This document shows positions 34,716 to 42,885 of a DNA stretch of 64,000 nucleotides, one piece after another (within the stretch, counting starts at the first letter, position 1; every line of letters starts with the position of its first letter). Under the pieces are notes generated by a model, which ran no database searches, was not told the origin of the DNA, and saw only the letters and a program-made list of their open reading frames with translations. The stretch covers positions 1 through 64,000 of the forward strand of contig DATGZN010000011.1 in the NCBI GenBank assembly GCA_035297145.1. The letters are read 5' to 3'. The stretch is from QHXW01 sp035297145 (GTDB lineage Bacteria; Acidobacteriota; Terriglobia; Bryobacterales; Bryobacteraceae). Position numbers and translations under genes: made by a program.

Positions 34716-36473
34716 GTGAAGCTCACATACGTCGATTGGATGGTAGTCGCCGCATACTTTCTGTTGAATCTGGGCATCGGCTTTTACTATAAGGCACGGG
34801 CGGGAAAGAACATCGGTGAGTTCTTTCTTTCCGGCCGCAATGTGCCGTGGTGGCTGGCGGGCACGTCGATGGTCGCTACCACGTTTGCCGCCGATACGCC
34901 ATTGGTGGTCACGGGACTGGTCGCGCGCAACGGCATTGCCGGCAACTGGTTGTGGTGGAACTTTGTTGCCAGCGGCATGATGACGGTGTTTCTGTTTGCG
35001 CGGCTGTGGCGGCGATCCGGCGTGATGACCGATGTGGAGTTCGCCGAGATTCGCTATTCGGGTGGACCGGCGGCATTCCTGCGAGGGTTTCGCGCCCTCT
35101 ATTTGGGGGTGCCGATCAACTGCATCATCCTCGGCTGGGTGAACCTGGCCATGGTCAAGATTCTGACGTTGACGCTGGGCGTGACCAAGGCGCAGGCGCT
35201 GTGGATCGTGCTCGGCATCATCGCGCTTACATCATTCATTTCCGCGCTGGCTGGGCTATGGGGCGTGCTGGTGACCGATCTGTTCCAGTTCGTTCTCAAG
35301 ATGACCATGATCATTATTCTGGCCTTTGCCGCAGTGCGCGCCGTTGGCGGCATTGACCTGATGAAGGTGAAGCTCTCCCAGATCCATCGCGCCGGCTCGG
35401 CGCTGAGCTTTGTGCCGGACCTGAACTCCGCCTGGATGCCCATGATCACTTTTCTGGTTTACATTTCCGTGAATTGGTGGGCCGTCTGGTACCCCGGCTC
35501 GGAGCCGGGAGGCGGGGGTTTTGTCGCGCAGCGTATGTTCTGCGCGAAAGACGAGAAGAATTCGCTGCTGGCGACGCTGTGGTTCAACATCGCACATTAT
35601 GGCCTGCGTCCCTGGCCGTGGATTCTGGTGGGTTTGGCCTCGATCATCTTGTACCCGGACCTTAAAGACAAAGAATCCGGATACGTATTGGTGATGGTGA
35701 ACTACCTGCCGGCGGCGCTGCGGGGGCTGATGCTGGCTGGTTTTGCGGCGGCGTTCATGTCCACGATTGGGACGAATCTCAACTGGGGGGCCAGTTACCT
35801 TGTTAACGACTTCTACCGCCGGTTCTTGAATAAGGGAGCGACGGAAGGGCATTATGTGGCGATGTCGCAGGTGGCGACGGTGTTTCTCACCCTGGTTTCC
35901 GCAGTCGTCACCTATTATATGGACTCGATTGCCGGCGCTTGGAAGCTTCTGATCGTGACGGGTGCGGGAACTGGAACTGTTCTCATTTTGCGCTGGTACT
36001 GGTGGCGAATCAATGCGTGGAGCGAGGTATCGGCGATGGCGGCGGCTTTTGCGGCGTCATTGACTTTGCAACTGGGATTCGGCCTGTCGAGCGATGATCC
36101 AATCGGTTTCGCTTACATTATGCTTTACACGGTTGGGTTCACGACCGTCGTCTGGCTGGTGGTCACGTTCATGACTGCGCCCGAGCCGATGGACAAGCTG
36201 CTGTCGTTCTACCGGAAAGTCCACCCCTGGACGCTTGGCTGGGCGCCGGTGGCGAAGCTTGCGCCGGAAATTCCGCCCACCCGGGATTTCGCCCACAATC
36301 TGCTGGATTGGATCAGCGGCTGCGTGATGATTTACGGCTTGTTGTTTGGAATCGGCAAAATTGTGCTCGAGGACTACAGCAGCGGATTCATTTTCCTTAC
36401 AGTGGGGTTGGCGGCGGGCGCCGTGATTTATTGGGATCTTTCGCGGCGCGGCTGGAAGTCGATCACGGACTAG
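34716..36473 (+). CDS. Sodium:solute symporter family protein
   Basis: A 585-residue inner-membrane protein with GTG start after GGGAGGGATCG. About 13 hydrophobic segments. The N-terminus reads LTYVDWMVVAAYFLLNLGIG and GEFFLSGRNVPWWLAGTSM, the typical SSS-family first helices and GR.VPWW motif, with TFAADTPL following. These carriers take up sugars, amino acids or carboxylates with sodium. Substrate is not readable; the WAVWYPGSEPGGGGFVAQR loop is shared by a subgroup of unknown specificity. Followed by the methyltransferase gene after 13 bases, so the two may be co-transcribed. Confidence 0.92.
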   Translation: MKLTYVDWMVVAAYFLLNLGIGFYYKARAGKNIGEFFLSGRNVPWWLAGTSMVATTFAADTPLVVTGLVARNGIAGNWLWWNFVASGMMTVFLFARLWRRSGVMTDVEFAEIRYSGGPAAFLRGFRALYLGVPINCIILGWVNLAMVKILTLTLGVTKAQALWIVLGIIALTSFISALAGLWGVLVTDLFQFVLKMTMIIILAFAAVRAVGGIDLMKVKLSQIHRAGSALSFVPDLNSAWMPMITFLVYISVNWWAVWYPGSEPGGGGFVAQRMFCAKDEKNSLLATLWFNIAHYGLRPWPWILVGLASIILYPDLKDKESGYVLVMVNYLPAALRGLMLAGFAAAFMSTIGTNLNWGASYLVNDFYRRFLNKGATEGHYVAMSQVATVFLTLVSAVVTYYMDSIAGAWKLLIVTGAGTGTVLILRWYWWRINAWSEVSAMAAAFAASLTLQLGFGLSSDDPIGFAYIMLYTVGFTTVVWLVVTFMTAPEPMDKLLSFYRKVHPWTLGWAPVAKLAPEIPPTRDFAHNLLDWISGCVMIYGLLFGIGKIVLEDYSSGFIFLTVGLAAGAVIYWDLSRRGWKSITD

Positions 36474-36486
36474 CGCTACACTGGCA

Positions 36487-37026
36487 GTGATGGTGGGTCG
36501 TGGTGCGCTTCTGTCCATCGCGCTGGTTTTTTGCGGCATCGGTTTTGCGCAGGACGTCGAAAAGCTGGCGCCCTACTATCCGACGCCCCTGACAATCGTC
36601 GAGAAGATGCTGGATCTGGGCGAGCTGAAGGCCGGGGAGAAGATGTTCGACCTGGGCTCGGGCGACGGCCGCATTGTCATCATGGCGGCGCAGAAGTACA
36701 AGGCCGACGCCACGGGCGTCGAGATGGCGGACGATCTCTACCGCCAGAGCATGCAGAAGATCCGCACGCTGGGCCTGGAAAAGACCGCGCGCATCATTCA
36801 CGGCGATATTTTCAAGCAGGACTACAGCTCAGCGGACGTGATCACCGTGTATCTGCTGCCGGTTTCCAATAACAAGTTGCGTCCACTGCTGGAGAAGCAG
36901 CTCAAAAAAGGCACGCGCATCGTTTCCCACGACTTCCCCTTCCATGATTGGACGCCCGTGAAGGAAATCAACATCGAAGACGACGGCGAGGGCCGCAGCC
37001 ACACGCTGTATCTGTACCAGAGATAA
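36487..37026 (+). CDS. Class I methyltransferase with signal-like N-terminus
   Basis: A 179-residue protein beginning GTG-ATG (36487 or 36490) and a hydrophobic leader (ALLSIALVFCGIGFAQ), so predicted exported or anchored. Motif I is MFDLGSGDGRIVIMAA, the SAM-binding loop, followed by TGVEMADDLYRQS, acidic loop, GDIFKQDYSSADVITVYLLP with motif IV-like sequence. YLLP and PFHDW resemble the Dot1-like/protein methyltransferase pattern. A methyltransferase outside the cytoplasm would have no SAM, so either the leader is not cleaved or the prediction is wrong; this is odd. It probably shares a transcript with the symporter. Confidence 0.8.
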   Translation: MMVGRGALLSIALVFCGIGFAQDVEKLAPYYPTPLTIVEKMLDLGELKAGEKMFDLGSGDGRIVIMAAQKYKADATGVEMADDLYRQSMQKIRTLGLEKTARIIHGDIFKQDYSSADVITVYLLPVSNNKLRPLLEKQLKKGTRIVSHDFPFHDWTPVKEINIEDDGEGRSHTLYLYQR

Positions 37027-37077
37027 CCAGTACCTAAACCACTCCCTCTGGTACCGGCTCAGCTAACCGTTTTGGTG

Positions 37078-37107
37078 GTAGATCGTCTACTAACGTGGTA
37101 GACTACC
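37078..37107. promoter_or_regulatory. Candidate PadR operator, two palindromes
   Basis: GTAGA-TCG-TCTAC at 37078-37090 and GGTAG-A-CTACC at 37097-37107, centres 18 bases apart, just before the padR-like ATG at 37119. PadR proteins usually bind short dyads that overlap their own promoter. The spacing of nearly two helix turns suggests binding of two dimers on one face. Repression of the permease operon is the inferred role. Confidence 0.7.
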
Positions 37108-37118
37108 TACCATCAAAT

Positions 37119-37457
37119 ATGGCCAAAGAACCCAACCGCGTTGAGCTGCTGCAAGGCACCCTGGACATGCTGATTCTGCGAACCCTGCTATTTGCGCCGA
37201 TGCATGGGCACGGCATCGCCAAGCATATCCAGAGGACTTCGGATGAAGCGCTGCAAGTGGAGCATGGGTCGCTTTACCCCGCGCTGCACCGGCTGGAACG
37301 GCAGGGCTGGATCGCGTCCAAATGGGAGACAACCGACAGCGGCCGCGAGATGAAGTTCTACCGGCTGACCGCGGCGGGACGGAAGCAGCTCAGCATCGAG
37401 GAATCCAAATGGAAGCAACTTGCACGGGCCATCGCGCGGGTGATGCGGCCGACGTAA
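37119..37457 (+). CDS. PadR-family transcriptional regulator
   Basis: A 112-residue DNA-binding protein. LLQGTLDMLILRTL is the usual PadR start, then HGHGIAKHIQ, and a wing with HGSLYPALHRLERQGWI, GREMKFYRLTAAGRKQL. A one-domain PadR with a short C-terminal helix. It starts at 37119; the frame open from 37095 reads through the operator. PadR repressors next to ADOP permeases are a regular arrangement in Acidobacteria. The stop is 10 bases before the next gene, so one operon of padR plus three permeases is likely. Confidence 0.93.
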   Translation: MAKEPNRVELLQGTLDMLILRTLLFAPMHGHGIAKHIQRTSDEALQVEHGSLYPALHRLERQGWIASKWETTDSGREMKFYRLTAAGRKQLSIEESKWKQLARAIARVMRPT

Positions 37458-37467
37458 GAGAGGACGT

Positions 37468-40161
37468 ATGTGGGGGCGGAAGCAGCGCGAGTAGGATTTG
37501 GAGCGGGAAATCCGCTCTCACATGGAACTGGAAGAGGAGGAGCAGCGTATTGCCGGAATGAGGCCGGACGACGCGCCGTACGCGGCTCGGCGGGCTTTCG
37601 GCCACGTGGCTCTCATAAAGGAGGCAACGAGGGAAATGTGGGGATGGGCATCGCTCGAACGCTTGAGCCAGGATTTGCGCTATGCGATTCGCATGATGAA
37701 GGGAAGCCCAGGATTCACGCTGGTGGCTGTGCTTTCGCTCGCGCTTGGGATCGGCGGCAATACGGCGATCTTCAGCCTCATGAACGCCGTCATGCTGCGA
37801 TCTCTGCCCGTCCACGAGCCGGACCGGCTGATGCTGTTCGGCGAGGGGCATTGGGGCGGAATAACAGACGACTTGCCCAATCGTAGCTGGCAGCTCTTTG
37901 CTTACCCGTTTTATCGTGAGGTCCAGAAAGAGAATAAGGTTTTCTCCGGCGTGACGGCGATGATGAGCCTGCACAACGACGTGCGGGGGGCGGTGGAGGG
38001 AGCCAAAACGTCGGAGCCTATCCGCACCAGCCTGGTTTCCGGCACGTATTTCTCGGTGCTCGGTGTCAATGCCGCGACCGGACGTACGTTTAGCGACGCC
38101 GAAGACCAGACGCCGGGCGCGGATCCGGTTGCGGTGATGAGTTACTCGTGGTGGCAAAAGCGGTTTGGGCGTGACCGGTCGGTAGTTGGGAAGACGCTGA
38201 CGATCGGTGCCACGGTTTACAAAATCATTGGCGTGGCGGCGCCGGAGTTCTTCGGCACCTCGGTTGGCGAATCACCGGATTTGTGGATCCCGCTGGCCAT
38301 GAACGCACAATTGCCGCCCGCGTGGGGTGGCGAGAAGGCGCGCACGGACCCGTCGTTTCAGTGCCTGTACATTCTGGCGCGGCTCAAACCCGGCATAACC
38401 GTCGCGCAGGCGAACGCGCAACTGAACGTCATTTTCAAGCAGAGCCTGCATGGGCGTGTTGGATCGAATCCCAGCCAGAAGGATCTGAGCGACATTCAGC
38501 GCGCCTCCATCGAACTGACGCCGGCAGGCCGTGGCCTTTCGCGGGTTCGGGATCGATTCTCGATGTCGCTCCGATTACTCATGGGTGCGGTGGGTTTGGT
38601 GCTGCTGATCGCCTGCGCCAATATCGCCAATCTTTTGCTGGCGCGGGCCGCCAACCGCCAAAGGGAGATCGCGGTGCGGCTCTCGATCGGTGCCAGCCGT
38701 TTGCGGCTCATTCGGCAAATGCTCACCGAGAGCGTTTTGCTCAGCGTCCTGGGCGGCGTCGTAGGCGTTGCGCTCGCGGGATGGGCCAGCAAAATTCTGC
38801 TGTGGATGGTCTCAAACGGCGCTGACACGTTGCCCCTGCATATGGCGCCGGATGCGCGGGTGCTCATGTTTACCACGCTGCTCACGGTGGCAACGGGCAT
38901 TCTGTTTGGCTTGGCGCCAGCCCTCCGGGCTACGCGAATCGAGTTGAGTTCTTCGTTAAAGGAAGGGCGCGGCAGCGTATCCGCCCGAACCGGAAATCTG
39001 CTAGCCAGGGCGCTAATCGTTTCGCAGGTTGCTCTCTCTGTGGTACTCCTTATCGGCGCGGGCTTGTTCGTTCGCAGCCTGGCCAACCTGCGGAACATTG
39101 ATGCGGGCTTTAACGCGCAGAATGTCCTGGTACTGGGAGTGGATACGCCTTCGCTAGGCTACAAAGACGATGATCCCCGCCAGATCGGCGTTTATCGCCA
39201 GGTAGAGCAGCGCGTCAGCCAGATACCGGGCATTCGTTCGGCCAGCTTTTCCTTGATGACATTCGATCCGGGTGCGTGGACCATGCCGGCTTGCGTCCAA
39301 GGAAGCACCACCCCCCATGAGCGGGAAGTCCACGGCAACGTCATCGGACCCGATTTCTTTGCCGCCATGGGTTTGCCGGTAATTCTGGGACGCGGGTTCA
39401 GGCTCAGCGACACGGCAACGTCGCCGAAAGTCGCGATCATCAATGAGACTATGGCGCGCGAATATTTCCCCGGCGGGTCCCCCATTGGCCATCGATACGG
39501 CTTCTCACCCGACCACAGTGGCGACTTCGAAGTAGTCGGAGTCGTCAAGGACGCCAAATACGAGAGCCTGCGCGAGAAACCGACGCCTATGGCGTTTTAT
39601 TCCTATACGCAGCGCGTTGGGTTTCTCGGCCAGTTTACGGTTCGCTACTCCGGGGATTTGCGCGGAATTGTCCCGGAGATTCGGCGTGCGTTTGCCGAAG
39701 TCAACAGCAATCTCCCGATCACAGAGGTGAGAACCCTGGCCGCGCACGTGGACGACACGCTGACTGGCGACAAGCTGCTCGCCCGTTTGTCGAGTTTCTT
39801 CGGACTACTGGCGCTGTTGCTGGCCTCGATCGGAATATACGGCGTATTGTCGTACGCTGTCGCGCGGCGCACCAACGAAGTAGGGCTGCGCATGGCGTTG
39901 GGCGCGCCGCGATCGAGCGTCGTCTGGATGGTTATGCGCGATGTGCTGGGGCTCATGGCCATCGGCTTGCTGATCGGAGTGCCGGCGGCGCTGGCAGGCG
40001 AGCGATGGATTTCCAGTCTGCTCTACGGCCTCGGCAAAATGGATGCCGTTTCCATCGCCGCGGCTGTTGGAGTTCTTATCGTCGTGGCGGGCATCGCGGC
40101 TTATCTGCCCGCGCGACGGGCGTCGCTGGTAGATCCGACTACGGCCTTGCGTTACGAGTAG
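37468..40161 (+). CDS. ADOP permease 1 of 3, early in-frame TAG
   Basis: The family prefix is readable from ATG 37468: MWGRKQRE, then TAG at 37492-37494, then DLEREIRSHMELEEEEQ. The paralogue at 40168 has QREQDLEREI, so the TAG replaces a CAG. Translation could restart at TTG 37498 to give 887 residues, losing only about 10. The rest is intact: prefix domain, LSLALGIGGNTAIFSLMNA, MacB periplasmic domain, VGLVLLIACANIANLL, second module and YLPARRASLVDPTTALRYE. Sequence is very close to the 40168 copy, so they are recent duplicates. Function may be kept if restart works. Confidence 0.85.
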
Positions 40162-40167
40162 AAGATC

Positions 40168-42876
40168 GTGTTTTGGAAACGGCGGCAGCAACGCGAGCAG
40201 GATCTGGAGCGCGAAATCCGCGGGCATCTGGAGCTTGAGGAGGAAGAACTGCGGAGTGGCGGCGCGAGCCGGGACGAGGCGCCGTATGCGGCGCGCAGGG
40301 CTTTCGGGAACGTGAATCTCATCAAAGAGGTGACAAGAGAAATGTGGGGGTGGATGTCGCTCGAACGATTTGCGCAGGACCTGCGCTATGCCCTGCGGAT
40401 GTTGCGGAAGAGCCCTGGATTTACGGCTGTCGCAGTGCTCTCGCTCGCGCTGGGGATCGGGGCGAATACTGCCATCTTCAGCGTGATGAATGCAGTGATG
40501 TTGCGCTCGCTGCCCGTTCAGCAGCCGGGGCGTCTGGTGCTGTTCGGAGCGGGACGGAGAGTGGGGATTGACGACGGTTTGCCCGACAAAAGTTGGCAAT
40601 TGTTCTCCTACCCGTTCTATCGGGAGGTGCAGCGGAAGAACCAGGTTTTTTCGGACGTGGCGGCGATGATGAGCCTGCCGAACAATGAGCGCGGAATGGT
40701 GAGTGGCAGCACGGAACCCGAGCCCGTGCGCACGCGCCTCGTTTCGGGCACATACTTTTCAGTGCTTGGCGTGAATGCAATCGCAGGACGCACATTCACC
40801 GATGACGAAGACCAGAAGCCGGGTGGCCATCCGGTAGCGGTGGCCAGCTATTCGTGGTGGCAGCGGCGGTTCGGGCGCGACCCCTCTGTGGTTGGAAAGA
40901 CACTCACGCTCAACTCGACGATTTTTACGATCATCGGTGTCACTCCCCCTGAGTTCTTCGGCACATCCGTGGGTGAATCGCCCGATCTATGGATTCCGCT
41001 GGCGATGAACGCGCAAGTGCCGCCAGGCTGGGGCGGCGAGCACGCGAGGCAGGACGCGTCATTTCAGTCTCTGTATATCCTGGCGCGGCTGAAGCCGGGT
41101 GTCAGCACAGCGCAAGCCGGTTCGCAGGTGAACGTACTGTTTAAACAGAGCTTGCATGAGCGGGTCGGGTCGAATCCCCGCCAGAAGGACCTCAACGATA
41201 TTCAACATGCGTTCATCGAGCTAACTCCGGGCGGCCGTGGAGTTTCGCAGATTCGCCAGCAGTTCTCGACATCGCTACAGATTCTGATGGCCGCGGTCGG
41301 TGTGGTCCTGCTGATTGCGTGCGCGAATATCGCGAATCTGTTGCTGGCGCGTGCGGCCAGCCGGCGCAGGGAGATTGCCGTGAGGCTTTCGATTGGCGCG
41401 ACCCGCATGCGGCTCATCCGTCAGATGCTCACGGAGAGCGTTCTGATGGCGGTGGCTGGCGGCGCCGCGGCAGGTGTGTTCGCCTGGTGGGCCAGCGGCT
41501 TTCTTGTGTGGATGGTCTCGACCGGTGAGGAAATCCTGCCGCTTCAAGTGGCGCCGGATGCGCGTGTACTGGCGTTCACCAGCCTGATCTCGCTGGTGAC
41601 GGGCATCCTCTTCGGCCTCGCGCCGGCATTTCGCGCGACGCGAGTCAACCTGAGCTCGTCGCTGAAAGAAGGCCGGGGAAGCGTCTCGGCGCGATCCAGC
41701 CAAGTTCTCGCGAAGACGCTCATCGTTTCGCAGGTGGCACTTTCAGCGGTACTGCTGATTGGCGCGGGGCTATTCGTTCGCAGCCTGATGAATTTGAGAA
41801 ACGTGGAAACAGGATTCCATAAGGAAAACGTTCTTGTGATGAGCGTGGATACAGCGTCGCTAGGGTACAAGGGAACTGATCCGCGGCTGGCGGACATTTA
41901 CCATCGCGTGGAGGAGGGAGTCAGCGCCCTGCCAGGAGTGCGTGCTGCCAGCTTTTCCATGTTCACTGTCCTGGACGGCCAATGGTCCTCGGATGCTTAT
42001 CCGCAAGGCCGTCCTGCACCGCCTTACAGCCAGCGCGAGATTCACAATAACGTAGTCGGCCGGGCGTTTTTCGCGACGATCGGCCTGCCAGTCGTTATGG
42101 GCCGGCCCATCGGGGCGGAAGATACAGCGAAGTCCCCCAAGGTTGCGGTGATTAACGAGACGATGGCTCGTTGGTTCTTCCCGAATGAGTCGCCGATCGG
42201 CCAGCACTTTCGCTTGGGCGAGAACGAACACAACGATCAGATGCAGATTGTGGGCGTAGCGAAAAATGCGAAATATGAGAGGCTCACTGAGGAGACCAAA
42301 CCGGCAGCGTATTACCCATACACGCAAAGCCCCGGATACTACGGCAATTTTCAAGTTCGTTACTCGGGTGATCCCCGCAGCCTCATCCCGGCGATTCGGC
42401 GCGCGTTTGCCGAGGTGGATCGCAACCTGCCGATTTTCGGCGTCCGGACGATGGCGGACCAGGTGGACAACACGCTGGTGCAGCAGAAGCTGACCGCCCG
42501 CTTGTCCACCTTCTTCGGTTTGCTGGCGCTATTGCTGGCGTCGATCGGCATCTACGGTGTGCTCTCCTACGCGGTGGCGCAGAGAACGAGCGAGGTCGGG
42601 CTGCGCATGGCGCTTGGGGCACGACGCGGGACGGTCGTGTGGATGGTGATGCGCGACGTGCTGACGCTGGTGGCCTGCGGACTCGTGATCGGCATACCTG
42701 CGGCTTTGGCGCTGGAACGGAAGGCGTCCAGCATGCTGTTCGGACTCGGGAATGTCGACGCTGTGTCGCTCGCGGCGGCTCTATTGATTCTCGCGGCGGT
42801 GGCAGCATTTGCGGCATACCTGCCTGCACGCCGTGCATCGCTGGTGGATCCGACGGTCGCCTTGCGGTACGAATGA
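40168..42876 (+). CDS. ADOP permease 2 of 3
   Basis: A 902-residue permease starting GTG at 40168, six bases after the previous stop. The prefix domain (VFWKRRQQREQDLEREI, DEAPYAARRAFGN) precedes the first transmembrane helix in SLALGIGANTAIFSVMNAVM. Two MacB periplasmic domains and two FtsX helix bundles follow; the protein ends RRASLVDPTVALRYE. The neighbour at 37468 shares most of its length. No ATPase is encoded in the cluster. Exact role unknown; MacB-like members elsewhere drive lipoprotein or small-molecule export. Confidence 0.95.
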   Translation: MFWKRRQQREQDLEREIRGHLELEEEELRSGGASRDEAPYAARRAFGNVNLIKEVTREMWGWMSLERFAQDLRYALRMLRKSPGFTAVAVLSLALGIGANTAIFSVMNAVMLRSLPVQQPGRLVLFGAGRRVGIDDGLPDKSWQLFSYPFYREVQRKNQVFSDVAAMMSLPNNERGMVSGSTEPEPVRTRLVSGTYFSVLGVNAIAGRTFTDDEDQKPGGHPVAVASYSWWQRRFGRDPSVVGKTLTLNSTIFTIIGVTPPEFFGTSVGESPDLWIPLAMNAQVPPGWGGEHARQDASFQSLYILARLKPGVSTAQAGSQVNVLFKQSLHERVGSNPRQKDLNDIQHAFIELTPGGRGVSQIRQQFSTSLQILMAAVGVVLLIACANIANLLLARAASRRREIAVRLSIGATRMRLIRQMLTESVLMAVAGGAAAGVFAWWASGFLVWMVSTGEEILPLQVAPDARVLAFTSLISLVTGILFGLAPAFRATRVNLSSSLKEGRGSVSARSSQVLAKTLIVSQVALSAVLLIGAGLFVRSLMNLRNVETGFHKENVLVMSVDTASLGYKGTDPRLADIYHRVEEGVSALPGVRAASFSMFTVLDGQWSSDAYPQGRPAPPYSQREIHNNVVGRAFFATIGLPVVMGRPIGAEDTAKSPKVAVINETMARWFFPNESPIGQHFRLGENEHNDQMQIVGVAKNAKYERLTEETKPAAYYPYTQSPGYYGNFQVRYSGDPRSLIPAIRRAFAEVDRNLPIFGVRTMADQVDNTLVQQKLTARLSTFFGLLALLLASIGIYGVLSYAVAQRTSEVGLRMALGARRGTVVWMVMRDVLTLVACGLVIGIPAALALERKASSMLFGLGNVDAVSLAAALLILAAVAAFAAYLPARRASLVDPTVALRYE

Positions 42877-42885
42877 GGCAGCGCG

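Noticed and set aside
5957..37494. Three in-frame TAG codons (6134, 19663, 37492) as a sign of amber recoding
   Set aside because: TAG serves as the normal stop of many intact genes here (for example 36473, 40161, 59922, 61247), so a general reassignment is not credible; mutation or base error is simpler.
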